Of a DNA stretch of 64,000 bases, positions 1-11,895 are shown piece after piece. Location of the stretch: contig OZ020515.1 in the NCBI GenBank assembly GCA_963971425.1, forward strand, positions 4,394,678 to 4,458,677, written 5' to 3'. Position numbers and translations under genes: made by a program. Each line of letters opens with the position of its first letter. The stretch's first letter is position 1. The notes under the pieces were generated by a model. The model saw only the letters and a list, made by a program, of their open reading frames with translations, was not told the origin of the DNA and did no database searches. This DNA comes from Bryoerythrophyllum caledonicum. Taxonomy: Eukaryota; Streptophyta; Bryopsida; Pottiales; Pottiaceae.

Positions 1-163
1 ACTATGATCCTTCTATCATTGCGTGGTCACTTGATACATCACACATTCATTACATTTATCAAACGATTCTTTCGTGAAGTCTCTAACTTTCAAAATTTAT
101 CACCATCTTTATTGAATCACAAGATCATACGAAGTGTGCCATAATCTGTTGGATTTTCCTTGC

Positions 164-211
164 CTAAATCTGGACTTTGACCAATCTCGACTTTCAAAAG
201 TCCAGATTTAG
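164..211. repeat. short inverted repeat (hairpin)
   Basis: A 17-18 nt arm beginning CTAAATCTGGACTTT is followed after a short loop by its reverse complement, which would form a stem-loop of about 48 bp. Apart from this, positions 1-241 show no convincing coding sequence. It may be a small inverted-repeat element or a structured downstream region of the neighbouring transposase relic. Confidence 0.5.
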
Positions 212-241
212 TTAAATGTGGCATCCTTTCAAGCCCGCCCG

Positions 242-580
242 TCACTTTGTGGAAAGATCCTTCGTCCCTTGGAAACTCCTGAAGGCTTCTACTATGAGTT
301 TAAAATCACTAGAAGGCTGTGAAGATCTTAAACAAAGCGTACCTTTGTCTGGAACTTTCCCGGAGGTACCCCTCTTTAACCATGCTCGATAGGAAGTGAT
401 TTGCATGAAAGCCCGGATGAGGTCATCGACCGTGGCTGTGTATAAACACGTCATGGTATTTTTGGATTGTTGGAGCCAATAATTGTGGACTCTCTCCGCA
501 AGGTTGCAAGATGACACGTCAGTTCGCTCGTCGAGTGTGAGGTTTTGATAAAACACACCCACTCTCATTAGTGGGTTCAC
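242..580 (-). pseudogene. MULE-like transposase fragment (copy A)
   Basis: This 112-codon minus-strand frame is homologous to the middle of the larger transposase at 35698-39438. The clearest match is CNLAERVHNYW followed by ATVDDLIRAFMQ, aligning with CNLAETVHNKW and ATVDDYIRGFLQ near 37.15 kb. The catalytic core, the N-terminus and the SWIM finger are absent here, so it is a relic and not a gene. Its place beside a ParB/methyltransferase relic reading the other way repeats the arrangement of copy B, which argues that the two genes belong to one mobile unit. The first residues may derive from intron sequence. Confidence 0.7.
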
Positions 581-1317
581 TAATAAGTCATTCTAACGAA
601 CAAGATAAATTAAAAGAGGCATGGGAAGAACCCTCGGTGCTCGAGCATGAGGTGATCTATGATCTTTGAAAATTTGATCTGGGATCTAGACCATGAGCAT
701 GAGGTGATCCTTCTTGTATTTGTACATGCCTACCAAGCTGATTTTAATCGACATTGACCATGTTTGTGGCCCTATTCTTGCACCATGTCTATTAAAGGTT
801 GTCTTGCTTGATATTGTGATCTATGACTTTGTAGTTATTCTGGGAATTGTGACGAGCACATTATATTGCTCTTGTATTAGATGGATTTGCGCCATGGAGG
901 TTTAGGATTTTGGAACTGAGGCTTTCTAATGAATACAATCGATGTTGAAGATCCGAGGCAGTGACTGCAATAATTTTAAGGTTTCTAGGATTTTAGAAAC
1001 ACAACAGCTCCAAATACGTTCAAAGTGCTATGCAATCTCTTGTAGGAATTGGGGGGGATTTTGGCAAAGGTATAGGGCAGTTGCAAGCGGACGAGGTTCC
1101 ACAAACGAGTGTTGGGGTGAATCTTCACGACATACTGAATTCTGTCCAAAATTTGCTTTGTTGTTTTTTGAAGATGTACTCTAGTTCATCTATGCATTTG
1201 TAAAGATACCTTTGTTTTCAATTGCCTTGTGCAATTGTTGGATGAAAGCCGATGATCATGCTTTTGTTAGATTTACGGTTTCAATAAAATTTCAATTTAA
1301 GATGTAGTGTGCTGAAT
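581..1317. other. intergenic spacer of copy A, no gene recognised
   Basis: Both strands hold only short frames without recognisable motifs. By position this corresponds to the divergent intergenic region between the transposase and the ParB/methyltransferase gene in copy B, much shortened because the N-terminal half of the transposase is missing. Confidence 0.4.
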
Positions 1318-3356
1318 ATGTGGCGTGACCATGTTCATGTCACTAGAAGACGGGACATTGCTAACCAACTCTCGACCGGACGTGCGGAAACTCTAGAAAA
1401 TCAAGTTTAGGAACTAGTACGATCCAAGGTGAGTAAGCATATGCTCGTCGACATTGTCAAACATGATTTGCATAACATCATTGATCCTTGAAGGAGCATT
1501 GAATTTGGGCACTTGGTAGGGCTAGACTTGTGAATGCTTGAGTTTTGCTGTGCGTTAACGGTCGTGTTCCATGTTGTGCTCCTCATGATTGTTGGGGTTG
1601 GTGCATGATCCTGCTCGTGAAACTAGCATGCACATGAGTGGCCTCGCGATGCATGCTGAACCAATAGGCTCCAAATCTGTACACAACCCTGGAATTTGAT
1701 ACTTTGTTTTCTAAACTTGCAGTTGTTGTCATCTTGAACTATGGTGCCTTTTAACAATGCACCGTGCATTCTCTTGCTTTTGTTCATGGCTTGTTCACAA
1801 TAATATTTGCTTCTGCTTCTATTCGTATGGGCACCTTGTTGTGGGCGGCCAGTGATTATTGGTGGAATTTCTGGTTTCCTTGTCATGCTACAGCTCAAAT
1901 TATGGTGTGGATATGTGATGGTCATTATGTTGTGGTATCTCTGATGATCCACATGAGAGACTTCATTTTAGATCTAGTTCCAGCATGGGAGGATTAGGGC
2001 ACGTTGTCTTTGGACATGGACACAACAGTACATGACATTAACACGGCGGCTCAAAACACTGGCAAGGGTCTTGGGGATATGGGCACGTTCTCTGACAGCA
2101 TGCGTTTGCTTGTGGAGGAGTTGGGCATGGAGCTATAGGTGGGGGAAGAGGCGATCCAGGCTCGAGAGATGGGGGTGGATCCAGGCTTGGAGTCGACGGA
2201 GCAAGCATTGAGGAAGTCCATTTGTGGGACTTCGTTCGATGTTCTATAGAGGACCAAAGGTCTATCCTCCTTCACATGCCGGAGTTTCACATCCCCTTGT
2301 GTCGGATGTTGCCTATGACAGAGGTCCGTTTTTCAATGAAGCCCAACATTGAGAAGTTGAAGGGTGAGTTTGTGAAAGGATACCGCCCGAGTTCTTCATG
2401 TTTCTACGTTGTTCTAAAGAATTTCTCTATGGTGGAGAGTGAGGTTCTTCCCGAAGAACGTGCGAGTTGGTCAGAGCTCTAGCGGGAGGAGGATAGAAAG
2501 TTTGAGGCAACAATTCACGGCAGGTTAGAATTGTAGGGGCTATTCAAACCAATATTTTTATGTATGGGATGGAAATCACTATCACCTTGCTTGGATGGAG
2601 GTCGTCTCCACCATGCATAAGAATGATGTAGAGTTCCAAATTCCGGTGCGGGCGGTGTTGCTCGAGCCAACATTGGGGAATTGACACATCTTCATGAACG
2701 CTATGAGTGACTGGAGCAAGTGAGTTTTTTAATTAAATAATTCTATATTTTCTTGCATTGCACCTATTAGGTAATTTATGATGAATTATTGTCACAATGG
2801 AAACTCAACAATACTGAGGTTTATGTGCATTGACTTCCAAGCAGGAGGATTCTGATTACGTGACTCAGTAGCTTCCGCACGAGCTAAAGTGAATTCAACA
2901 TTTTGGTTTGTTGGACTTGGATCAGTTGAAAGGTAGGTCAGTGAAGAGGACTACCAAGCCACTGTTGCGGAGTGGGATTGAAAAGGAACAAAGTAATGGT
3001 ACCATATGACCTTCAATGCGTTCCTCAAGAGTCAATTTATTATACGAGGTACGTTCACAATAGATGGACTTTGATAATTTTGAATTTCTTACTGTATGAA
3101 TTCATGGAAGATTTGACTTTACTCTTGATCGTTGATTGTCTGTGTAGTAAGAGTTGATCGCCGCAAAAGAGGATTGCATTTGCTCATATCAGGACTCTCT
3201 TGTCACGGGTGTTGGAGCTGATTGGATTGGGAGCTTGGCGGAATTGGTTACAAAATGCTCTATAGCGGTGGCAAAGAAGAAGACTCAATGCAATATTGTG
3301 CTCCACCGCGTGCTCGTAATTGAGAACCCGACTAATGGTGAGGAGTTCTTCAATGA
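1318..3356 (+). pseudogene. ParB-like/methyltransferase gene, N-terminal half (copy A, broken)
   Basis: Several degenerate exons align in order with the gene at 39921-48595. An N-terminal exon starts at ATG 1318, has a TAG at 1408-1410 and ends at a GTGAGT donor at 1429. The ParB-like exon (about 2.0-2.72 kb) carries IPLCRMLPMTEVR and then, after a frame change, YVWDGNHYHLAW at about 2556-2591, which corresponds to IYDGNHRHNAW in copy B. It ends at a GTGAGT donor near 2719. Later exons lie at about 2840-2940, 2972-3050 and 3154-3356, the last ending GAG at a GTATGT donor. Several in-frame stops and frame changes rule out function. The remaining C-terminal half seems to be at 54520-56426. Assignment of the DGNHR region to the ParB/sulfiredoxin fold is by motif only. 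Confidence 0.55.
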
Positions 3357-3411
3357 GGTATGTGTATCTCCCAATTTTTGTGAATGACCATTCATAAAAG
3401 TTTGTGGAGGT

Positions 3412-4560
3412 TTGTGGTGGCCAATTTATGACAACAAAAACATAAATAAAAATAATATAAAAAACAACAACAACAACAACAACAAAAGAAAAAGTAAATA
3501 CAATAAGAAAAGAAAATACAAAAATAATAAAAGAACAAAACAACAACAACAACAACACTCTACACCCCTCCCACTAGTAACCATAAACATTTCTCATTGC
3601 AAACTATTAATTACACTTTGTGGAGACATAGAAACTTACCCCGGCCCAATGCCAAATGTCTTCCACAACCATCCAAAAACACACAAAAGATTATCAAAAA
3701 TATATTTCATTCCGAATACTATAAAACTCCACCCCGAATATCAACACCTAGCATCTTCCTTTGCACCACTTCTAAAAAATAATCACATACTTCACCAAAC
3801 TTATTCCACCCTCTACCCCAACATTTCCCGCTACATACATCAAAAAAACAACCACCCATCCACACATATCTTATTCGCCATAATTACCACCCTCCACCCC
3901 TCAATAGACGAATGCAACAATATCACCAACCAACATTCTACCAACACAAACCCAACACATTGGGCAAATATATTTCTAAACACCCTATCCTCTATACATA
4001 ATCCTTCTGAAAGACATATAGATACACTCCACCCATACACCAAATTCCTAGAGGAAAATCAACACCTTTTTGAACACAAAACCTCTCTACACAATGACCT
4101 ATATAACTTTATTCATAGCCAAACCCCACCCCCTTCCCCCGATGAACTACAACAAAAATTTTCCTACTTCCCGCACAACCTTATCCTTGAAGCCCTTAGA
4201 TGCTTTGAACCAATTTATGCTTACATGCACCCCACCCCGACACCCGCCTACATTTCCCCTCCACTTTGTAACCACAATAATATAGACAATAGAAACACAT
4301 ATATAACTACATGGAATGCCTCAACGTTAAACACTCCTTTACCATGCATCCATAATCTAACCGCCTACACCAACACACCACCTGCCATAATTGCCATACA
4401 AGAAACTAAACTAACCGCTACTAAATCCACAAAATACATCCAAAAAATATTCCCCAATTATAAACTTATATTTAATAACACCCATTTTCTCACACGATGC
4501 ATCCAACAACAAAGGCCGTATACACCGACAAGAGGAGGTCTACTCATGCTCATACATTAA
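3412..4560 (+). pseudogene. LINE N-terminal region with 2A-like motif and start of endonuclease
   Basis: The frame spans about 382 codons. Residues 1-50 are Asn/Lys/Gln low complexity from AAC and CAA repeats. Residues 71-79 read GDIETYPGP, a 2A-like signature. Residues 80-290 have no recognised domain. From about residue 293 the text TTWNASTLN and then AIIAIQETKL matches the first strand and the catalytic Glu segment of an APE endonuclease. The frame ends at a stop at 4558-4560 and the endonuclease continues in another frame, so the copy is broken. Confidence 0.7.
3622..3648 (+). other. 2A-like peptide motif (variant)
   Basis: The nine codons encode GDIETYPGP after a hydrophobic run (KLLITLC), which is the layout of 2A-like ribosome-skipping peptides found near the N-terminus of some non-LTR retrotransposons. 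The family consensus has Asn where this copy has Tyr (codon TAC, one change from AAC), so skipping is probably weakened or lost here. Confidence 0.6.
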
Positions 4561-5396
4561 TCACATGCCTTCCCCGGGAATATTACTAAAATCCCCACCC
4601 CGGCTAATATATCACCATATCTTCAAATTATTGAAATTACTAACCAACCCCTTCAACCATGGCTCATTCTTCATCTATACATGCCCTCACACATAGAAGA
4701 CTCGAGGCTTATTCCGGAAATCCAAAATTCCATCACTTCACAAATAAATACACACACTAACCATACAATAATTCTTTGCGGAGACTTTAACCGAGATATC
4801 GCCCTTATTGGACGGCAAAACGGAGGGGTTTCTACCCCCCAATGGACATAGACTATCAATGGCGAAATTATACGGATGACCTAGAATTATATTTAATCCC
4901 AACCGATACACAATACTCTCGCCAAGGTGGACTTAATTACACACACACTAGCCTAATTGATGGATTTTACATTAAAACACCTAACCATACCCAATATACA
5001 TCTATCACCAATACCACAACCAACTTAAACTCGGACCACTTCCCAATCCAACTCAATATACCTCACAACACCCTTATAAGCAGACCTCCCACAACCACCA
5101 ACTCAAATGATATTAAAATACTAAACCCCATTCCAAAAGAAAAACTTGATAACTTTAATACAATATTCTTTGAAAAAAACTCACTACAAATAGACTCCCT
5201 TACAAACATTCTTTCTAACCACCAACACCTCACACACATACAATGGCTAGAAGCTTGCACGACTCTTGACAAACTTATTAATGAAATTTCTACTACATTA
5301 GAAAAGACTTGTAAAGCGCCCCCGATTCCACAACTCACACCTAGAACCTCGAAACAAGGGGGGTATCTCCCGAGAAAACTAGCCAAAAAGTAGAAA
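4561..5396 (+). pseudogene. LINE APE-type endonuclease, C-terminal part
   Basis: Downstream of the 4560 stop a shifted frame gives IILCGDFNRDI (about 4770-4800), the GDFN motif of APE endonucleases. After another shift, the frame from 4842 contains SLIDGFYIK and NSDHFPIQ (near 5030-5050), the Ser-Asp-His catalytic motif. The domain is therefore present but split over at least two frames. The frame ends at a stop at 5391-5393. Family knowledge: such endonucleases nick target DNA to start target-primed reverse transcription. Confidence 0.7.
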
Positions 5397-5897
5397 CAAC
5401 ATCTTGTCACATACCACACCATTCGTAAAATAATTTATGTAGCTAAAACTAACCAAAATTGGCGAATCCACCCCATACTCTTCGAACTACAAAACCTCCG
5501 TCACCCTCAAATCCCATAAGTACCACTTCCCAACACCCCTCACGTAGACTGGCTAAAAGACATTGCAACCATTGCAAAAACTGCCAACAAAGAAGCTCAA
5601 AAAATTACTACAAAATATACAAGAGAATGTGTCAAAAAAGCCATTTCTAAGTATCGTCAATTATATGAAACTAGGCCAAAAAAGATTATTAGAAAAGTCT
5701 TTAAAAATAACACAAACCTGCCACTAGACTGCATTTTAGATCAAAACAATAACATTTTAACCAGCCCAAATGACATCGCAAACGAAATACATTTTCAACA
5801 ATCCATAAACAATAGACCAACCACCCCCCCATGTCACTTCCAACCACAACATACACCAACATGCACGTGCGGAGTTAGGCAATACCCGTGGCATGAT
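5397..5897 (+). pseudogene. LINE linker between endonuclease and reverse transcriptase
   Basis: Only short, frameshifted pieces of coding sequence are visible, for example near 5459-5650. The composition is the same as the rest of the LINE. No domain is recognised. It is the spacer expected between endonuclease and polymerase in single-ORF LINEs. Confidence 0.45.
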
Positions 5898-7160
5898 TTG
5901 GACGGATTTACTATTGATAAAAGAGGCGAACGAACAACACCTCTCCACACATATTATAACAGAGACACATACAATATGTGCCTAAAAAATTTGGGAACCA
6001 ACAAAGCCCCCGGCCCGGACCATATACCTAATTCAATTCTAAAAAACATGCCCCCAAGATTCCACGACCTTCTATCATTATTCTTCCTTCATTGTTACAA
6101 ACAAAAATCTATTCCCGCATCTAGGAAAACAAGCTTAACAATCTTATTATACAAAAAAGGCAACCCATCCATGCTATCTAACCACCGACCTATTGCCCTA
6201 GCTAACACCATTTACAAATTATATACTAGTACACTTACATCAATATTATCGGCCTACGGGGAAGAACACCAAATACTACACAAAAGCCAAGAAGGGTTTA
6301 GAGCCGAGAGAAGTACCACACGGCAACTTCAAACCCTCATTGCCACTCTTGAGGATGCAAAATTTACTAAAAAAGACATTTATATACTCTACATTGACTT
6401 CAAAAACGCATTCGGTTCCATTGACCATCCTCGATTGCTAGCCATTATGAGCGATTTTGGATACCTGGAAGACGCAGTCACACTGGTTGGCAATATATAC
6501 TCCCAATCTACCACTACATACACTGGGGAATTCTTTGGTAACACACGCCCTATCCCCATCCAACCTGGTACCATCCAAGGCGATACACTGAGCCCATACC
6601 TCTTTAGTATTTTTCTAGAACCTCTATTGAGATGGCTTCAAAGAGGTAATAATGGTTACACATTTGGCACTTCAAAAGTCACCGTAAACTCGGCCGCATA
6701 TGCCGACGATCTAGCAGCCATCTCCGGACGTCTTAAAACACTCCAAATTCAATTAGACAAAATAGACAAATTTTGTCTATGGACCGGGATGGAACTTGGG
6801 GTCCAAAAATGTGCAGTAACTAGATGCCCAAACAAATCCAAAATAAATCCGACCACTTTCAAAGCCCTTATCCAAGCTACCAATATCCACTATCGTAACC
6901 AACCAATTCCGGTACTAAACCAAAACCAACCCTACATATACCTTGGAATAAACCTAGTCCCATCGTTAAAATGGAAAATTCAAACTCACGCTACTACTAC
7001 AAAACTTATTAAACAATGCAATGAACTCACACTATGTCCAGCAACATTGCAACAAAAAATAAAAATGATTGATACCGTCATACGACCGGGTATCACATAT
7101 AGCTTCTATGCGGTCCCTTATTCCATGCCCGCCATAAACAAACTTGATAAAAAATCATAG
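5898..7160 (+). pseudogene. LINE reverse transcriptase
   Basis: This 420-codon frame holds the LINE reverse-transcriptase blocks in order: NKAPGPDHIPNSI (near residue 35), RPIALANTIYKL, SQEGFRAERSTTRQL, the first catalytic Asp in YIDFKNAFGSIDH (near 168), QGDTLSPYLF, the catalytic AYADDLA (near 267) and the thumb-proximal YLGINL. All three catalytic Asp are present, so this section is the best preserved part of the element. It stops at 7158-7160 and the C-terminal region continues in another frame, so the whole element is not functional. Family role: copies LINE RNA into DNA at the nicked target. Confidence 0.9.
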
Positions 7161-8535
7161 CCATACAAAAGAAAGTATGTGGACTCCCTAGTTGTACGTC
7201 CAATGTCATAACACAACTCCCCCACGAACTATTCGGATTAGAAGCTTTTTCCCTCAAAAATGCCTATCTACGTTGCATTGGAGAACAACTCCAAAATGCA
7301 CTTAACGACACGGGACGACTAGGGCTAATTTACAGTGGACTCCTTCGGCACATCCTTGCCATATATGGAGGAGCACAACACCTCCAAAGACTTAAAAAAT
7401 CTGATTGCCTTCGGTCCCCTATTACCCGCACATTTTTTCTACTCAAAACAGAAGGCCAAACATTCCTAAAAAGCACACTAGAAGATTTCCTGCTAGACCC
7501 CGCACCGCTTGAACAAATTGGGCAAATGAAATACACAATCTCCCTAGACTTGACCGACGATTAACCGCCAAACTCCTACAAAAACGTTTTTCTGCAAACA
7601 TTACCGATCTAAAATAAATCACACTACCAAATGGAACACAACTTATGGACAACAAGAGCTACAAAGTATTTTACGGTACCCCTCACAAATTAATAAAAAG
7701 TGCACTAAATATTGCTCAACAATTACTTTGTCAACCTTCATGCCTCCCTATATGCCCGAACCCTTGCACCACTCACGCCCCACCTTACACACTCAAAGAC
7801 CAGTACATCATTGGCCACAATGACATCCACCCCAACATCAACCTCCCATTAATCCCTCCAAACCCGCCACATTCACGACCATATGCCCCTCCACCACATA
7901 TATTAAAAAATCCTTTCATGCACCCAATAAACAACATAACCGCGCACAAATATAGAAAGTACATTGACTCCAACAACACAAGCAAACAATATACGTCATA
8001 CCTATGCCATTGGCCCCACAATAACACCACCTACACCAAATGGCTCCCGCAAAGAAATCTTTTCCCTTGGCACAACCTAAATGCTTCGTTACATAACACT
8101 GAAATCCTCACACAATACTACCTTAGAACTCAAAACAATTATTACCTGAATATCATACAATTACACCACCTCCAAGCACAACCTCGAGATAGAAGATTTG
8201 TCACACCACCTTTTATTATCCCCCTCCTTAACATCTTTACAACCGAATGCAACCCTGAAACGGACATCCTCGCACAAACAAATACAATCAAAATACAACA
8301 AGATAATGCCGACATATACGAAGATAATGGTAGACACCTAATAACCATACCACTCGCTAGACTACAATGGTTGTGGAACCAATATCACAACGCACTACAA
8401 ATCCCCAATAACATTGAACCAATACCCCAAACATTTGAAACCAAAATTGTTTGGCTATACCAAAGATATAATATCGAATTCCCAAAAATGACCCCCTTAA
8501 AAATGCACACTACACATTACCCGATCCTATATTAG
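7161..8535 (+). pseudogene. LINE C-terminal region
   Basis: From about 7165 to 7563 one frame reads KKVCGLPSCTSN and LPHELFGLEAFSLKNAYLR, the kind of helical region that follows LINE reverse transcriptases. After frame changes, 7645-8535 is open for 296 codons, rich in Asn, His, Pro and Thr. I see no clear RNase H or zinc knuckle. It ends at a TAG five bases before the LTR of gypsy-1, so most of any 3' UTR is missing. Confidence 0.55.
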
Positions 8536-8540
8536 ACTAC

Positions 8541-11259
8541 TGTAAGCCCAAAAATAGACCCCCTAAGAGAATCCATTTTTAAACCTACAAGGTCCTATTG
8601 TTGCACCACTTAAGCCATTCCTTATGCTTAACCACACATTCTACTCTTACTGGATTCGGATCCTTGGCATATCTATTTATACATTTAGAATTTAATAATA
8701 CTATTATCTTAACCCAGTTAAGTGAATTTGATTAACCTTTCCTTGTAATCAAATACTCGACTCTGGGTGAATCTAAATAGGTCTAAGTAATTATTTAATT
8801 ATTTGTTACCTAATTATTATGGTTATTAGTTATTATGATTATTATGATTATTTTTTATTATTTTTATCATTTTATTTTTATTATTTAGTTATTTGTTTTT
8901 TTTTTCTTTTTCTTTTTGAGTTTAGGTCAGCTGATCAGGCCTGATCCAGACCCTGGTTGGAGCAGCAACTTCGGCAGCCCTTATCTTTTGATTCGGGACT
9001 CCGAATACCACAAAATTTCCTCTTAAAATGATCACCAGCTCAATTCCAACTTGGATAAACCACTAAATACCTAATTTGAGATTGATACCGGCCTCCACCA
9101 GCAGTCGCAGCGGACAGTCCCTGTGAGTCCCAGGTTTTGTGTTTTTTTTTCTCAAACATCTTAACTTCCTAGGGTTAACTCCGAATTGAGCGTTTTCAAC
9201 TTCTAATCTTATTAGTTTTTCGTGCTCTTGACGATGGACTCCTCAGAATGTCCAACCAGACCTTGAGGACTGCCACATACAGACGGACAGCGGCGACTCA
9301 ACAACCACAACAAGTATTCACAACTTCCTCGTGAGTTCACACCTCATTCAATTGGGAACACCATTCACCAAATTCTCAACGATTCCAGCAAGCACCAACT
9401 TACAAGCATCGGCATTCTTGCATCGGCCAGCGAGCAATCATCACCAAGTTTTGGAACCCTAATGTAAAAAAAATCCTCCAGCGCTTCCGCACAAGTTTAG
9501 AGATCCCACAAATTCAATCAACACAAGAAGGAATTGCAACAACCGCATGCATGTGGGAATTAGGGAAAGTAGCTTCACCCAGGAAATACTCCCTGGTCCG
9601 AGCGCTGCAGCCTCTTCTCGCCTGGATCCTCCAGCTCGAGTCTTCTCAGCTCGCGGCACCCTCACACCACCGCGCACGCACACGGCTCCACGATCACCAA
9701 CGCCGACCTTCAACAGCGCCTCCACACCGAAGCTCCCACCGCAGGAGCACTCCAGCGCGCTCTCTCAAAACCACAAAAAAAAACGGCCCTCTCTCCCGAG
9801 CTCAGAACCAGACCTCGTGATCACAATCACGGACCCTTGCGCGCACAGGTGCGCCCCTCGCCGAGCAGCCTTCCGGAACAGAGCCCCAGCTCGTGCAAGC
9901 TCCCTTCGCACGCCCTCGCGGCGCACACACACTCAACCAAAAACAGCCGACAAAAGAAAAAGAAAAAAACGAGAGCTCGAGCTCCGATCTTCGCGCACAC
10001 ACACAAGAAACAGAGAGCCAGCTTTCCTCGTGCGCCGGTGCGCACCCTCCAGCTCCCCGAAACACGAGATCTCCTCGCGCACAGGAGCGGTTCAGCTCCC
10101 AAGAAAGTGAAGAGCCAGTCCCCGCGCGCTCTCCTCCAGCTCGCGCAGGCACGTCCTCCAGCTCGCGCAGGAGCCTCTTCTCCCAAAAAACACAGAGAGG
10201 CCAGCTCTCCCTCGCGCCCAGGGCGCACACACCACCAACAACAAACAAAAACAAACCCAACCCAAAGAAAAAACGAGAGCTCCAGCCCTCCCTCCTGCTC
10301 GCAGGAGCTCCTCCTCGCTCCAAAAACGGCCCCCCGAAAAACCCGTGAGCTCCAGCTCCCTCGCCAGCGACTCAGCCTGGCTGGTTTCTATTTTTTTCCT
10401 TTTTTTTTTTCTTTTTCTTTCGATCCTTCTCGTTTTTCTTCCCCGACAAGACTGGCTTAGTTTAATGAGCCAGCCCATGACCTCCCACTGAAGAGCAGGA
10501 TTGGCTACTTCCAGCCGTTTTGGCAGGGTTTAAATTTATCACGAACATTAATTCGCCGCTTTGCTCCTGACAAGCCGCTCTAAAATTAACTCCATGGTGA
10601 CAAGGATTGTCATGTGGCATGTGCATGGAGAAGCACATCCAACCACTTCCTTTTTTCTTTTCTTTTCTTTTTTCCTTTTTCTTTTTCTTTTGATTTTTTA
10701 AAGACTATTACACTAGATCTAGTACTAACTACTGATGATTTGCAATTTACTTCTAACTTCAAAAACAAACCACACAGCTGGACTCCCAGCACCCTAATTA
10801 GTCTACCTGAATTTTCCTAGCATTTTTGGAGTTCAATAAGTATTTTTCCCGAACGGTCAACCGCCGATCCACTAGTCAAACCCTAGAAATAAATAGCAAT
10901 TCAACTCGGAAAATTCTAGAAATTTTACCACTACTTCTACCTGCTAGGAGACACTCTCTCAATTTTTTCCATAATTTTTGTCCCATTTCTCAATTTTTAG
11001 TCATTTTCCAAGGACCTTTCTTTCCCTTTTTTATCTTTCTCTTCATTCCCACTCCACTTCCACTACACTTTCAAGCATATTAGTAGGGAAGAGGAAAAAT
11101 AGGAACTGTAGCGTGACATCATGGCACTAAGTTTATTACTCTAGGAATTTGACTTTAATAGATGGATTGACTACTACTTTAACTAAAATTGGGTCAATAC
11201 TATCAAAAACTCGAAAAAAACAAAGAAAAAAGAGTGAGGGCCCACTTTGGCCACTCACA
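8541..11259 (-). repeat. 3' LTR of gypsy-1 (about 2.7 kb)
   Basis: On the minus strand it begins TGTGAGTGGCC (11259) and ends GGGCTTACA (8541), the TG...CA form of an LTR. The lower part (8541-9803) is nearly identical to 18924-20186. Positions 9560-10460 are GC-rich, with repeated AGCTCCAGCTC and CGCGCAGG words and long open frames on both strands. An AT-rich stretch lies at about 8800-8930. The junction with the internal region was placed by comparison with gypsy-2, where the same GCCATG precedes TGTGAG. Confidence 0.8.
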
Positions 11260-11895
11260 CATGGCGACCATCTGGGCCGACTCGTGAGAGGAGAGTGGAC
11301 CTAGACCTCTTGCTCACTACGGCACACGGTAATGAGAAAAAATAAAGAGATGTAGAAAGACAATTATGGAATTTGGAAGAAAACTAGGAAGTTAGAAATA
11401 AGTGATGGGATTGAAGAAAAGCTAGGAAATTTCAATAGAGAAGGGGGGAAAAAATGAGAGAAAAATAGGGAAAATAGAGACGGCATTCGACCAGAAAGAA
11501 TTGAAAGATTAGCAGAATGGATGCACGTCCCAATTTTTGAGTTAAACCCATTCGCCCTGGACGGACCCAGGTTGAATCTACAGCCAAAAAAGATTTCAAA
11601 ACCGCCTTCCGCCTTCATCGGAGTGAACTTGGACTACAGAGAGTTAGAAGTTCCAATCTCTTTGGAAGGTGAGGAAAGCAAGGAGAAAAATATATTTTTG
11701 ATAGTAATTTGGGAGAAAAGAAAACACTTGTCTCTAGTGTAGTGATGAGACTAGTATGGTTGACCCATGGAGAAGACATGATCGGCTGCAACTAGTGGTC
11801 AAAAGGCACTAGTTGAATCAGAAGAGTCATGTCCTCCCCGTTGTGAGGCCAATTGTCACGAAGTGAGGTGGGCTAGTGATAATGAATCTACTCTA
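11260..11895 (-). other. 3' noncoding region of gypsy-1
   Basis: There are 636 bases between the integrase stop and the LTR, against 145 in gypsy-2. I see no recognisable gene. A short purine run (GGGGAGGA on the minus strand near 11840) could be a polypurine tract, but it is not adjacent to the LTR start. The sequence directly before the LTR is not purine-rich. Confidence 0.5.

Larger units (their letters stand above)
3412..8540 (+). mobile_element. non-LTR retrotransposon (LINE), degenerate
   Basis: A single long coding unit reads in order: low-complexity Asn/Lys/Gln leader, 2A-like motif, APE-type endonuclease, reverse transcriptase and a C-terminal domain, with several frameshifts. The coding strand is strikingly rich in A and C and poor in G compared with its flanks. 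The 5' border is uncertain: the leader is preceded by what looks like intron sequence of the copy A gene. The 3' border is cut by the LTR of gypsy-1 at 8541. I see no poly(A) tail or target-site duplication. It lies between the two halves of the copy A gene. Confidence 0.85.

Noticed and set aside
714..905. Small hydrophobic frame upstream of the copy A gene
   Set aside because: Short, no homology to copy B, and no splice or promoter context; likely chance.
9547..10478. Overlapping long frames on both strands in the gypsy-1 LTR
   Set aside because: They arise from GC-rich, stop-poor tandem words (AGCTC, CGCGCAGG), have no motif and lie wholly within an LTR.
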